A stretch of DNA of 41,203 nt, taken from Bacillota bacterium (lineage in GTDB: Bacteria > Bacillota > UBA4882 > UBA8346). Shown here piece after piece: positions 17,204 to 25,683 of this stretch. The notes below the pieces were generated by a model that searched no databases, had not been told where the DNA came from, and was given only the letters and a program-made list of their open reading frames with translations. The stretch is taken from NCBI GenBank assembly GCA_023392595.1, contig JAEVYU010000049.1:1-41203 (forward strand), in the 5' to 3' direction. Both the position numbers and the translations under genes were made by a program. The stretch's first letter is position 1, and every line of letters starts with the position of its first letter.

Positions 17204-18734
17204 TGACGGCACCTTCTTTGTTAGGAATTATTTTGAGTGTAATGACAGTCCCCCGGTTTAATTTACTGTGTATGCAGAAACAATCGGGATCTTTATAATA
17301 AAGAATCATCCGGTCCCGGACATTCGTGATCCCGATCCCGGTGGTATGTCCTTTTAAATAAGGTTCATCGGTTCCTGTAAGCACCCTTTCGATTTTGTCC
17401 TGAGAAATACCGATCCCATTATCAATGATCCTAATCAATACGGAGTGCCCTTTTTTCAAAATTTTGATTCGCACTGCTCCGCCGGTTTCTTTGGGTTCAA
17501 TACCGTGAATAATCGCATTTTCAACTAACGGCTGGATGATAAAACGCGGAATCTGAATGCGGCCGATATCCGTTTGTAGAACGATATTAAACCCGATGCG
17601 TGAACCGAAGCGGGTTTGTTGAATGTAAACATACTCCTTGATGACCTCCAATTCATCCTCTAGAAGGACTTCCTTGGATGAGCTTTCCAGATTATAGCGG
17701 AAAATATTGGCTAAGGATTGGATCAATTGGGTGGTAGCCATTGTTTCCTGAAACATTGATTTCCGCATGATTGCATTGAGAGCGTTGAAAAGAAAGTGGG
17801 GATTAATTTGCGATTGGAGGGCCAAAAAACGGGCTTCATTCAACTGTTGGGAGATTTTTAAATTTTTCATTTCCTGCTCATGAAGTTTGCGCTCCAAATC
17901 CGATTTTTCAGTAATCTCCCGGATCATATTTTGAATACTGGCTGCCATTTGATTAAAGGCCAAAGCCAGAATTCTTAGATCCTCCGATGAATTGATATTG
18001 AGGTTAGGGGTTTGAAAATTCCCCTTGGAGATCTCCATGGCATAAGCGGCTAACTTTTCTATAGGGTCGGTAATGGAGCGGGACAACATAAAGATGTAAA
18101 TAATCCCCAAAATGGCGATGGCGATAATACTAATCACCACGGTAACAATTTTTGAAGTAGTAGAGAAATTGGAACTCCGGGTAACCTCTTCGTAACTGGT
18201 GTTGATAGATTTACTGGTGGCAGCGTCGATACAAATTTCGATCGAATTCAGATCACGTTTCAAAGCAGCGAAATTCGCTTCACTAAGCGGTAAACGAATG
18301 ACTTTTTTAATATGATTAATATTGATAAGGATTTGTTCACTGTCTTGAGGCGCAACCGATTTTAAAGCTTTCACTGCAGGTTCCATTTCTCCTTTAATCC
18401 GCGGTAAGCCCGGTACTTCGGCTTCATTAATCAGATAGTGAACGTTCCCTTTTCCGGTAAGGGCTTTGAGATATTCTTTTTCGATGATTTCTACATAGGT
18501 TTTTACGAGAATGATGTTGTTGAAACGGTTGGTACTGATTTTAACAATGTTTAGGCTTGACTTCTGCATGGTATCGTTGATATAAATGCTGGTAACACCT
18601 TGAATAATGAAAAAAACGACCATGACAAAACTGATAATCAGTAGCTGGTGGAAGACCTTGAGGCGGGGAATAGGAATCTTGTTTATCCAGGGAAAAAGGA
18701 GTCCGGTTTTATTCATTGCGGTATTTGTATTCAA
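17196..18734 (-). CDS. YesM-like sensor histidine kinase
   Basis: A 512-residue membrane kinase. The first helix is at 31-50, an extracytoplasmic helical sensor at 51-195, the second helix at 196-216, HAMP at 217-270 and a short coiled coil to 300. The His_kinase domain has the phospho-acceptor H313 in SQINPHFLFNALN. The HATPase domain shows PRFIIQPLVENAIIHG, IRIIDNGIGIS and GIGITNVRDRM. The sensor closely resembles that of the chemoreceptor at 9359. The start is TTG 18734, eight bases after AGGAGG. It heads the minus-strand kinase-regulator-importer block. YesM-type kinases usually respond to sugars or oligosaccharides through binding proteins. Confidence 0.92.
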   Translation of the reverse strand: MNTNTAMNKTGLLFPWINKIPIPRLKVFHQLLIISFVMVVFFIIQGVTSIYINDTMQKSSLNIVKISTNRFNNIILVKTYVEIIEKEYLKALTGKGNVHYLINEAEVPGLPRIKGEMEPAVKALKSVAPQDSEQILININHIKKVIRLPLSEANFAALKRDLNSIEICIDAATSKSINTSYEEVTRSSNFSTTSKIVTVVISIIAIAILGIIYIFMLSRSITDPIEKLAAYAMEISKGNFQTPNLNINSSEDLRILALAFNQMAASIQNMIREITEKSDLERKLHEQEMKNLKISQQLNEARFLALQSQINPHFLFNALNAIMRKSMFQETMATTQLIQSLANIFRYNLESSSKEVLLEDELEVIKEYVYIQQTRFGSRIGFNIVLQTDIGRIQIPRFIIQPLVENAIIHGIEPKETGGAVRIKILKKGHSVLIRIIDNGIGISQDKIERVLTGTDEPYLKGHTTGIGITNVRDRMILYYKDPDCFCIHSKLNRGTVITLKIIPNKEGAVNV

Positions 18735-18796
18735 GAAATGTCCCTCCTGGCGAGATGCTTGTGAATGGTTCGCTACAAACTACTCTTGGCAAGGTA

Positions 18797-18825
18797 TATA
18801 TAGGGTGTTTCATCTTTGATGACAG
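18797..18825 (-). promoter_or_regulatory. Possible promoter of the two-component/importer operon
   Basis: On the minus strand CTGTCA (18820-18825) and TATATA (18797-18802) are 17 bp apart, about 60 bp upstream of the kinase start. The -35 matches consensus at four of six positions, so this is only a candidate. The rest of the 18735-19171 intergenic region is AT-rich and shows no other clear site to me. Confidence 0.4.
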
Positions 18826-19171
18826 TTTGCGGAAAGTATTGGTGGCATTATTGAATGAAGATTATTTTTGTTAAGAGCTTCACTTTCTAGTTTACTACAA
18901 ATCAATAGAGATTGTAAAAAGTTAGTTAAAATATTGATGGTAAGTGAGAAAAATCATCGTAAATTGTAACCGTATTTTACGAACTGCTTATTTTTAACTG
19001 TTTATTATTAATTTGCAATCTATTCTTAAATCTACAGAGGATTAACCCCTTCTGAAGCGAAATCAATGGATGAACTCTGATGAATTCAGCCGGATGATAA
19101 ATGAAGAATAAACGGTTAAGCATCAAAGTTGTTTTTTCGTGCTTTCATGCAATTTTGAAGGGGGAAGAATA

Positions 19172-21094
19172 TTGAACAAAAGATTTATTTTTGCATTCAC
19201 AGGAGTTGTATTCATGCTGAGTTGTTTTCTTCCGGTACTTTTGGGAGAGAACGGCGCGGCTGCACCGGTCATCAAATTACCACCTAATTATATCCTTTAT
19301 ATCCCCGGTCTAAAGAATACCCAAGATGCTAAAGCTGATATCGAAGCGAACGGTTTTGTAGCGTCAGATACTTTTAAGGCCCATTTTTCTTTTGTCAGTG
19401 ACAAGGCAGGGAACAAGGTCCTTAAACTGAACACTTTAGACGCACTGAACGAGGTGTTAACAATCCCGCTCGATGGCAGCGAAACCAAAATTACATTCAT
19501 TTTCAAGGCGAAGGGCGCGGTAGTCCCGGACAAAGGTACTCCTTACGGTATTCTTTGGGCCATGTGGCAACGGGGTGAATATCAATCTTTACTACGGCAC
19601 AATGCCAGTAACCAGTTGAAAGGGAGCACCGGACAAACCTCCCTTAATCCGGATAATATTGTCTCGGATTGGCATGATTACCGCCTTGTTTTTGATCTCG
19701 GGGCAGATGGTAAGACCATGACTGCCAGCGCATTCATTGACGGTAAACAAAGGCATCAGACTGCCAACTTTGAAAAGAAAAACGGTTCCGGCAACTTCTT
19801 TCAATTTGGTGAAAATGATGGAAGCACCAATGGCCTTGGTAGATATCTCTATTTACTGCTGATTAAGAATGAAGACGTCAGCAGTAAGAGTTTGGCTGAC
19901 CTAAGTAAATTCGTTGGGTTTGATTTGGAAACCAGGCCTGAACTGGTTCATGATCCCGATCCGGCCAGTAAAAAACCGGCCCAAAAACCTGCAGGCATTA
20001 ATATGACCGGCCCTGAAGCCGGCAGCAAGGATCCGAATTATATCGATCCTTCCTTCATCAAAGAGGGTAGTATAGACTTGGCTCGATTACCCTATAGCAA
20101 AAACACGGTTCAGAAGGTTATTGTCAAACCGAAGCTCAGACCTAATCTTGCCCAAATAGCTACTGTGACTGTGGAACCCAACGGCGCCGGCGGCGCCTAT
20201 AAAACGATTGCCGCAGCCATCGATGCCGTGAAACCCGGTTCATTAATCTATATTAAACCAGGGTGTTATCAGGAGAAGCTTAAAATTACCAAGCCTAATA
20301 TTAGTCTCATCGGTGAGAGTCCGGTCAACACGATAATTTATGGTTATGAATCGGACTATGGCGCCATTGATGGCAACTTATTGGTGGAGGTGAGTTTAAC
20401 CGAAGCCGGATATTTCAATGCCGAAAACATTACATTTTACAATAAGGGTCCCGAGTGGAACCGGACCTGGGATAATGTTGAAAGGCGTTCGATAGCGTTT
20501 GCCGCCAAAAATGTGGATAAAGCCTATTTAAAGAATTGTATTTTCCTGGGACAGCAAGATACGATGTACTTGCGTTCCGGCAGACAATATTTTCAAAATT
20601 GCTATATTGAAGGGGAAGTCGACTTTATATGCGGTGGATCCACGGTATTGTTCGATAACTGCCATATTCATTCCTTGGCGTATAAAGAAGGCGGCTATAT
20701 CACTGCGGCAGCCCCTTCGGATACCAATGGCGCCGGTTTTAATAATGGTTATGTCTTTAAGAACTGCCTTTTGACCGTTGATCCCGCGGTTGCGACTAAA
20801 AATATTTTTTTGGGAAGGGGCGCCTGGAACGGGGGCAGCAACGGGGGAATGAATCAAGCCAAAGTTGTTTATATTTCTTGCCAGCTTCATAACCGGATTC
20901 ATCCGGAGGGTTGGACAGACTGGGATAATATTTCTACCGCGTCTAAACAGTTTTTTAGGGAATACAGGAACACCGGAGAAGGTTCGGTGGCTCAGGAAAC
21001 TTCTACCAGAAAGTTTTTAACCGATAACGAATATAAAATAAATTATCGTTCAGTAGAAAAGATCTTGGGATTTGTCCCGAAAATGCCGTACTAA
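19172..21094 (+). CDS. Secreted pectin methylesterase (CE8) with N-terminal extra domain
   Basis: A 640-residue exported protein. The signal peptide covers about residues 1-30. Residues 30-245 form an extra domain with LamG/concanavalin-like features (TFIFKAKG, DWHDYRLVFDLG, ASAFIDGKQ), possibly for substrate binding. The catalytic right-handed beta-helix is at about 330-640, with the pectinesterase signatures GQQDT (460-464, Asp463), EGEVDFICGG (Asp484) and LGRGAW (Arg549, Trp552). The family removes methyl groups from pectin, releasing methanol and leaving polygalacturonate. TTG 19172 is chosen because GGGGGAAG lies just before it. It is divergent from the histidine-kinase operon and shares its 440-bp upstream region. 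A hairpin follows it. Confidence 0.9.
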   Translation: MNKRFIFAFTGVVFMLSCFLPVLLGENGAAAPVIKLPPNYILYIPGLKNTQDAKADIEANGFVASDTFKAHFSFVSDKAGNKVLKLNTLDALNEVLTIPLDGSETKITFIFKAKGAVVPDKGTPYGILWAMWQRGEYQSLLRHNASNQLKGSTGQTSLNPDNIVSDWHDYRLVFDLGADGKTMTASAFIDGKQRHQTANFEKKNGSGNFFQFGENDGSTNGLGRYLYLLLIKNEDVSSKSLADLSKFVGFDLETRPELVHDPDPASKKPAQKPAGINMTGPEAGSKDPNYIDPSFIKEGSIDLARLPYSKNTVQKVIVKPKLRPNLAQIATVTVEPNGAGGAYKTIAAAIDAVKPGSLIYIKPGCYQEKLKITKPNISLIGESPVNTIIYGYESDYGAIDGNLLVEVSLTEAGYFNAENITFYNKGPEWNRTWDNVERRSIAFAAKNVDKAYLKNCIFLGQQDTMYLRSGRQYFQNCYIEGEVDFICGGSTVLFDNCHIHSLAYKEGGYITAAAPSDTNGAGFNNGYVFKNCLLTVDPAVATKNIFLGRGAWNGGSNGGMNQAKVVYISCQLHNRIHPEGWTDWDNISTASKQFFREYRNTGEGSVAQETSTRKFLTDNEYKINYRSVEKILGFVPKMPY

Positions 21095-21113
21095 TAATAG
21101 CTGGTTTCTAAGG

Positions 21114-21153
21114 TATTCAAAACGGGATGCCGATTTGGCAACCGTTTTGAATA
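21114..21153. terminator. Hairpin after the pectin methylesterase gene
   Basis: TATTCAAAACGG (21114-21125) pairs with CCGTTTTGAATA (21142-21153), with an inner TGCC/GGCA stem. It lacks a long T-run but sits 20 bp after the stop codon and is the likely transcript end. Confidence 0.6.
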
Positions 21154-21240
21154 TTTGGAAAAGGATGTTCTACAATCATTCATAGTCATACAGAACTCGC
21201 AAAATAATATAAACGGAAGATTAAAAAATCAAAAATTGGC

Positions 21241-21294
21241 TTGACAAGGATAAGATTTTTCGGTAAATTAGATATGAAGTTAGTTTGACCTAAC
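21241..21294 (+). promoter_or_regulatory. Promoter and DtxR-type operator of the metal regulator
   Basis: TTGACA (21241-21246) and TAAATT (21264-21269) are 17 bp apart. The palindrome GTTAGTTTGACCTAAC (21279-21294) lies at about the transcription start. It belongs to the same 16-bp family as five further sites in the region, so the regulator probably represses itself. Confidence 0.8.
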
Positions 21295-21313
21295 ATTGAA
21301 ATATGGTGATGGA

Positions 21314-21736
21314 ATGGATGAAACCACTTCTCTTTCGCCCTCCTTGGAAGACTATTTGGAAGTCATTCTGGATTTGAAAGAGGAAAACGAGTCCATCCGG
21401 GTGACCGATTTGGCGGAAAAGTTGCAGGTAGCCAAGTCAAGTGTAAACCAAGCTGTAGTCAAGCTGGTGGAGTTGCAACTCTTAACCCATGAACGGTATG
21501 GACCGTTGGAATTAACAGAGTTAGGGGAGATCAAAGCGCGTAAAGTCCGGGAAAGGCACCGGATCTTGACACGGTTTTTCAGTGAAACTTTAGGCGTGGA
21601 TCCCCAAATCGCGGAGAAAGACGCATGCGGCATTGAGCATTATATCAGTCCGGTTACCATGGAAAAATTAGTGAAGTATCTGGCTGGCTTGATTCAAACA
21701 GGTTGTCCGCTGGACTGCCCGGGTAATCGAAAATAA
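21314..21736 (+). CDS. DtxR/MntR family metal-dependent repressor
   Basis: A repressor of about 140 residues. The N-terminal winged helix-turn-helix is at about 5-65 (SLEDYLEVILDLKEENESIR, LAEKLQVAKSSVNQAVVKL). The dimerisation and metal-binding domain follows (ERHRILTRFFSETLGVDPQI, then EKDACGIEHYISP, with the usual E, H and C/E ligand positions). There is no SH3-like third domain, so its size is that of MntR rather than DtxR/IdeR. Metal-loaded proteins of this family bind palindromes like those around it. Because it precedes feoA-feoA-feoB, Fe(II) is the likely co-repressor. ATG 21314 is preferred over a TTG at 21296 that abuts the operator. Confidence 0.88.
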   Translation: MDETTSLSPSLEDYLEVILDLKEENESIRVTDLAEKLQVAKSSVNQAVVKLVELQLLTHERYGPLELTELGEIKARKVRERHRILTRFFSETLGVDPQIAEKDACGIEHYISPVTMEKLVKYLAGLIQTGCPLDCPGNRK

Positions 21737-21793
21737 TAATTCAATGCTGTTAAAAATTTCTTCCAACATCAAGATTTAATTTTTTGGTTCATT

Positions 21794-21847
21794 GTTAGGT
21801 CAGACTAACTAAAATTTTGATTTATTGCTATGTTAGGTCAAACTAAC
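21794..21847. promoter_or_regulatory. Two DtxR-type operators upstream of feoA
   Basis: GTTAGGTCAGACTAAC (21794-21809) and GTTAGGTCAAACTAAC (21832-21847) are near-perfect 16-bp palindromes 22 bp apart. They lie between the regulator gene and the feo operon. A third copy is at 21894. Confidence 0.8.
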
Positions 21848-21893
21848 ATAGGAATATCCGGATGGGAAAGGGCACAGATAATTTTATTTCATA

Positions 21894-21909
21894 GTTAGTT
21901 TAGACTAAC
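21894..21909. promoter_or_regulatory. DtxR-type operator immediately upstream of feoA
   Basis: GTTAGTTTAGACTAAC is the third operator copy ahead of the feo operon, eight bases before the AAGGAG ribosome site. Bound repressor here would block the start of the transcript. Confidence 0.8.
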
Positions 21910-21934
21910 AAAATCGAAGGAGATGGATTGTCGA

Positions 21935-22252
21935 ATGGAAATGGCGTTGAAGACTGAAAATAATCCCGTTTTGCCCCGGTATTCAGCGGCTATCGATGCG
22001 CTAAGCCAGCAGTTTGAAAAGCCGCTTGTCCTATTGCGGACCGGGGAGAGTGGGGTGGTTTCCCGCATGACCGGTGATGAAGAATTTCGCAGTAAAATGT
22101 TAGCTCTGGGTATCCTCCCCGGTAAAACCATTATGGTCGCCAGGGGTGGTAAACATCAACCTTTTATTTTACGGATTGATGAAAGCCGAGTGATGGTCGA
22201 TTGGAATCTTTTAAGCCGGATTTATATCGCATCCGACTTGAGTCCAAAATAA
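21935..22252 (+). CDS. feoA: FeoA domain protein (first copy)
   Basis: About 105 residues with a C-terminal SH3-like FeoA domain from about residue 35 (VVSRMTGDEEFRSKMLALGI, LPGKTIMVARGG, then VMVDWNLLSRIYI). The 30-residue N-terminal leader is not part of the domain. FeoA proteins are small cytoplasmic partners of the FeoB iron channel. An ATG at 21923 directly abuts AAGGAG, so the ATG at 21935 is more likely although its spacing of 12 is long. It is 13 bp upstream of the second feoA. The operon is probably repressed by the regulator at 21314 through three upstream palindromes. Confidence 0.85.
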   Translation: MEMALKTENNPVLPRYSAAIDALSQQFEKPLVLLRTGESGVVSRMTGDEEFRSKMLALGILPGKTIMVARGGKHQPFILRIDESRVMVDWNLLSRIYIASDLSPK

Positions 22253-22265
22253 GGAGGAATTCATT

Positions 22266-22520
22266 GTGAGTGAGCAGTTCAAAGAAAATAGCCGGTTGAG
22301 GGATTTAAAACCAGGTGAAATCGGGGAAATCATCGGTTACGGAAGCAGCGACCCTGCTTACAGGAACAAACTGTTAGCGATGGGGCTTACCAAGGGCATT
22401 GAGGTTAAACTGATAAAAGTGGCCCCCTTGGGAGATCCTGTAGAGGTCATGGTTCGGAATTATAATCTTTCCCTCCGCAAAGCCGAGGCCGATGTATTGC
22501 AGATAAGGAGGAAGAGTTAA
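22266..22520 (+). CDS. feoA: FeoA domain protein (second copy)
   Basis: An 84-residue FeoA protein, nearly all SH3-like domain (LRDLKPGEIGEIIGYGSSD, RNKLLAMGLTKGIEVKLIKV, ending NYNLSLRKAEADVLQI). The start is GTG 22266 behind AAGGAGG. Its TAA overlaps the ATG of feoB by one base, so translation is coupled, and this copy is the probable direct partner of FeoB. Two different FeoA proteins before one FeoB is a common clostridial arrangement. Confidence 0.92.
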   Translation: MSEQFKENSRLRDLKPGEIGEIIGYGSSDPAYRNKLLAMGLTKGIEVKLIKVAPLGDPVEVMVRNYNLSLRKAEADVLQIRRKS

Positions 22521-24874
22521 TGAGAGAAGTGAGCGTAGGCGCGGGTATCCGTACAATTGCCGTAGTGGGGAACCCCAACTGTGGGAAAACAACCCTTTTT
22601 AACGGACTTACCGGAAGCAACCAACGGGTTGGAAACTGGCCGGGAGTCACGGTGGAGAAAAAAGAAGGTCTCATTTCAGTTGCAGGGCAAAAAATTACCT
22701 TAGTAGATTTGCCCGGTATTTATTCTCTAACAGCTCATTCTGAAGATGAACGGGTGGCCCGGGATTACATATTAAGCGGTGAACCTGGGCTGGTGATTAA
22801 TATTTTGGATGCCACCAATCTGGAACGGAATCTGTATCTGACTACCCAGCTTTTAGAAATGGGTGTGCCGGTTCTGGCGGTCGTCAATATGATGGACCTG
22901 GCTGAAGAGAAAGGAATCCAAATCGATTTACCACAACTGGCGATACAACTAGGCTGTCCGGTCGTGGGTTCAAGCGCCACTCTCAAAAAAGAGCTTCATA
23001 AGGTGAAGGAGGCTATGGGAAAAGCTTGGCGGGAAGAAATCATTTCCCAGAAACTGCCTCAATATCCGTTGGCAATGGAAAAGGTTATTTCCGCCTGGGG
23101 TCCCCAACTGCAAAAATCCGAAAAAATATTAGGAGCCAATCCGCGGTGGGCTGCTGTGAAATTATTAGAGCAAGATCCTTGGGTTACTGAAAAGGTGATT
23201 TCATCCGGCGTCCTATCGGAAACGGAGATCCGAACGACTCTCAACAAACTCGAAGCGGAGTTGGGGGAGAATACCGACGTGATTTTGGCTGATTGTCGTT
23301 ACAAGATGATCCGCAGCCTTACGGAAAATGTAGTGCAACGCGGTATATTCCGGGAGAGCGTCAGTGATAAAATCGACAAGATTGTGATGCACAGATTGCT
23401 GGGGATTCCCATTTTCCTGGCGGTGTTATATTTAATGTTCTGGGTTACGATGAATGTCGGGGGTTCCTTTATCGACTTTTTTGATATTTTATTTGGAACA
23501 GTATTTGTGGATGGTTTTGGCAAATTGTTATCCGTGATCCACACACCGGAATGGCTTATTACGATCCTGGCCGGAGGTGTCGGCGCCGGTGTTCAGACAT
23601 TGGCAACTTTTATCCCGGTTATTTTCATGATGTTCTTGGCTTTATCCATTTTAGAAGATTCAGGGTATATGGCCAGAGCCGCTTTTGTAATGGACAGGTT
23701 TTTGCGGTGGATTGGGCTGCCGGGTAAGGCTTTTGTTCCAATGTTGGTTGGATTGGGTTGTGGTGTACCGGCTATTATGGGCACCCGGACGTTAGAAAAC
23801 AAAAGGGACCGTTATTTGACCGTATTTATGATTCCCTTTATGTCTTGCGGAGCCCGCTTGCCGGTTTATGCTTTATTTGGGGCCGCGTTTTTCGGAGCAG
23901 GAGCCTCTAATATGGTATTTTCTCTATACTTGGTCGGAATTTTAATGGCGGTTTTGACAGGCTTGTTGCTCAAAAATACGCTTTTTAAAGGGGAACGCTC
24001 CCATTTTGTGATGGAACTGCCGCCTTATCATGCACCGCGCTTTAAGAATATAATCTCCTATACTTGGAGCCGTTTGAAAGTATTTATGTTTCGGACCAAA
24101 GTCATTATTATTGTGGTTACCATATTGGCATTTTTGAATTCATTCGGAACCAATGGAACTTTTGGCAATGAAGACTCTCCTGATTCGGTGTTAGCCCAAA
24201 TCGGAAGGGCGATTACACCGGTCTTTGAGCCGATGGGGGTGGAGCGGGAGAATTGGCCGGCAACGGTGGGGCTTTTTACCGGACTTTTTGCTAAAGAGGC
24301 AGTGGTAGGAACTCTTAATTCTCTGTATGGCCAAATTGATTCGGCAAGCGCGTCAAAAGAGGATGCCGCTGATGCTGAAGAAGAGCAGGGCTTTGACTTG
24401 TGGGGCGGGGTTAAGGAGGCCTTTGCGTCGATACCTGACGCTTTAAGCGGAATCTGGGATAGTTTGCGGGATCCCTTGGGTCTGGGTGTAGTCAGTGGGG
24501 ACGAGAAAGCAGTGGCTGAAGAAGTTGGCGCCGATCAGCGGGTTTACAGTATGATGCAACATTATTTTACCAAAGGGCCGCTTCAGGCATATGCGTATTT
24601 GCTGTTTATCCTGCTTTACATGCCTTGTGTAGCCGCTTTGGGGGCGGTCATCCGGGAAATCGGCAAAGGCTATGGATGGCTCGCTATGGGATATTTGACT
24701 GTAGTGGCCTGGGTAACTTCAACGCTGTTTTATCAAATTACTTTGGGACATCAAATGGTTTGGATTGCAGTTTCATTAGCTTTGCTAGTCCTTATGGTTG
24801 CAACTTTCTGGTGGCTCGGTAAAGGAAAAAAGGACCTATCGGACGGAAACGACCGGCGCCGGTTATCGGTTTGA
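22520..24874 (+). CDS. feoB: Ferrous iron transporter FeoB
   Basis: A 784-residue Fe(II) uptake protein. The N-terminal G domain has G1 GNPNCGKTT (17-25), G3 DLPG (63-66) and G4 NMMD (123-126). A helical GDI-like region runs to about 280. The membrane part has about eight helices and the two Gate repeats, with conserved cysteines in GLGCGVPAIMGTRT and PFMSCGARLPVY. A soluble acidic loop at about 610-680 (SKEDAADAEEEQGFDLW) interrupts the C-terminal helices, as in other clostridial FeoB proteins. The length is normal. It is translationally coupled to the second feoA and followed by a hairpin before the Fur-like gene. Confidence 0.96.
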   Translation: MREVSVGAGIRTIAVVGNPNCGKTTLFNGLTGSNQRVGNWPGVTVEKKEGLISVAGQKITLVDLPGIYSLTAHSEDERVARDYILSGEPGLVINILDATNLERNLYLTTQLLEMGVPVLAVVNMMDLAEEKGIQIDLPQLAIQLGCPVVGSSATLKKELHKVKEAMGKAWREEIISQKLPQYPLAMEKVISAWGPQLQKSEKILGANPRWAAVKLLEQDPWVTEKVISSGVLSETEIRTTLNKLEAELGENTDVILADCRYKMIRSLTENVVQRGIFRESVSDKIDKIVMHRLLGIPIFLAVLYLMFWVTMNVGGSFIDFFDILFGTVFVDGFGKLLSVIHTPEWLITILAGGVGAGVQTLATFIPVIFMMFLALSILEDSGYMARAAFVMDRFLRWIGLPGKAFVPMLVGLGCGVPAIMGTRTLENKRDRYLTVFMIPFMSCGARLPVYALFGAAFFGAGASNMVFSLYLVGILMAVLTGLLLKNTLFKGERSHFVMELPPYHAPRFKNIISYTWSRLKVFMFRTKVIIIVVTILAFLNSFGTNGTFGNEDSPDSVLAQIGRAITPVFEPMGVERENWPATVGLFTGLFAKEAVVGTLNSLYGQIDSASASKEDAADAEEEQGFDLWGGVKEAFASIPDALSGIWDSLRDPLGLGVVSGDEKAVAEEVGADQRVYSMMQHYFTKGPLQAYAYLLFILLYMPCVAALGAVIREIGKGYGWLAMGYLTVVAWVTSTLFYQITLGHQMVWIAVSLALLVLMVATFWWLGKGKKDLSDGNDRRRLSV

Positions 24875-24892
24875 GTAGAAAACAATAAAAAA

Positions 24893-24931
24893 CGGAATGC
24901 GTTGGGATGTGTCTTTCCCAACGCGGTTCCG
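24893..24931. terminator. Hairpin between feoB and the Fur-like gene
   Basis: GCGTTGGGA pairs with TCCCAACGC, extended by CGGAA / TTCCG across a small internal loop, with an eight-base loop. There is no T-run, so it may weaken rather than stop read-through into the next gene. Confidence 0.55.
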
Positions 24932-24963
24932 AAAAGATTCCAGGAAAATTTAGACATTAAATA

Positions 24964-25404
24964 ATGAAATTGCATGGAGAAATGAACAAATTATTGCCTA
25001 TCGTCGTGAAAACACTGAATCAAACAGGATATCGTTTGACAGGCCAAAGACGGATCATATTAGAAATATTGTTCCAAAACTCCAAACAATATCTTGACTG
25101 TGAAGCTATTTATGATCGGGTGAAAAGAAAAGATCATCATCTGGGAATCGCCACAATATATCGGACATTATCCTTGCTTGAGAAATTGCACTTGATTTCT
25201 GCGATTTCACCCAATGATGAGCGTAAGCGTTATCGGCTACAAATAGGAGGAGTCAAAAAATGTTTGTTAATCTGCCGGAAATGCGGTTTCGTTGAAGAAT
25301 ATTTGCAAGCAACGGAATGGATTGACCAAATTCAGGAACGAAACGGGTTTTCCGTTGAAGAAGTTGGTGTTTACGGTACTTGTAAAGGGTGTTACCTACC
25401 ATAA
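24964..25404 (+). CDS. Fur family regulator with a degenerate metal site
   Basis: A 146-residue Fur-family protein. The winged helix is at about 10-85 (GYRLTGQRRIILEILFQNSK, GIATIYRTLSLLEKLHLIS). Both structural zinc CxxC pairs are kept (C104/C107 in CRKCG, C140/C143 in CKGC). The His-rich segment that normally binds the regulatory metal (HHHHDHLIC in typical Fur) reads VKKCLLIC, and the late His before the last CxxC is also absent, so the C-terminal domain contains no histidine at all. It may therefore sense something else, or act without metal. The start is uncertain: ATG 24964 lacks a clear ribosome site, and ATG 24982 has GGAG too close. Confidence 0.88.
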   Translation: MKLHGEMNKLLPIVVKTLNQTGYRLTGQRRIILEILFQNSKQYLDCEAIYDRVKRKDHHLGIATIYRTLSLLEKLHLISAISPNDERKRYRLQIGGVKKCLLICRKCGFVEEYLQATEWIDQIQERNGFSVEEVGVYGTCKGCYLP

Positions 25405-25434
25405 GGAAGTAAAAAAAGGAAAGGAGAAAAGGAT

Positions 25435-25575
25435 ATGCGGTATTTGATTTTAATCGGCGTCGTTGTTGTTTTCGCAGTTGTAATCGTTTGGAATGTGAAA
25501 CGGGCAGCCAAGGGTGAGAGTAATTGCGGTTGTGAAGATGGTTGTTCCGGATCGTGCTGTGGCAAAAAAGAATAA
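25435..25575 (+). CDS. FeoB-associated Cys-rich membrane peptide
   Basis: A 46-residue protein. Residues 2-21 form one membrane helix (YLILIGVVVVFAVVIVW), then VKRAAKGESN and a Cys-rich tail with CGC, EDGCSGSCCGKKE (five cysteines). This is the layout of the FeoB-associated Cys-rich family (PF12669), thought to assist FeoB at the membrane. AAGGAG precedes the ATG at 25435. It follows the Fur-like gene by 30 bp. Confidence 0.9.
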   Translation: MRYLILIGVVVVFAVVIVWNVKRAAKGESNCGCEDGCSGSCCGKKE

Positions 25576-25645
25576 AAAGACAGAATCTGTATGATTTTCA
25601 TTCAGCGAGACATTAAGTTTAGGCAAGGTTTTTCAGCGACAAAAA

Positions 25646-25661
25646 GTTAGTTTAAACTAAC
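25646..25661. promoter_or_regulatory. DtxR-type operator upstream of the DUF3793 gene
   Basis: GTTAGTTTAAACTAAC is a perfect 16-bp palindrome of the same family as those before feoA. It lies 22 bp upstream of the DUF3793 start, so the following four genes probably belong to the same metal regulon. Confidence 0.8.
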
Positions 25662-25683
25662 TTAAGAATGGAAACGAACACTC

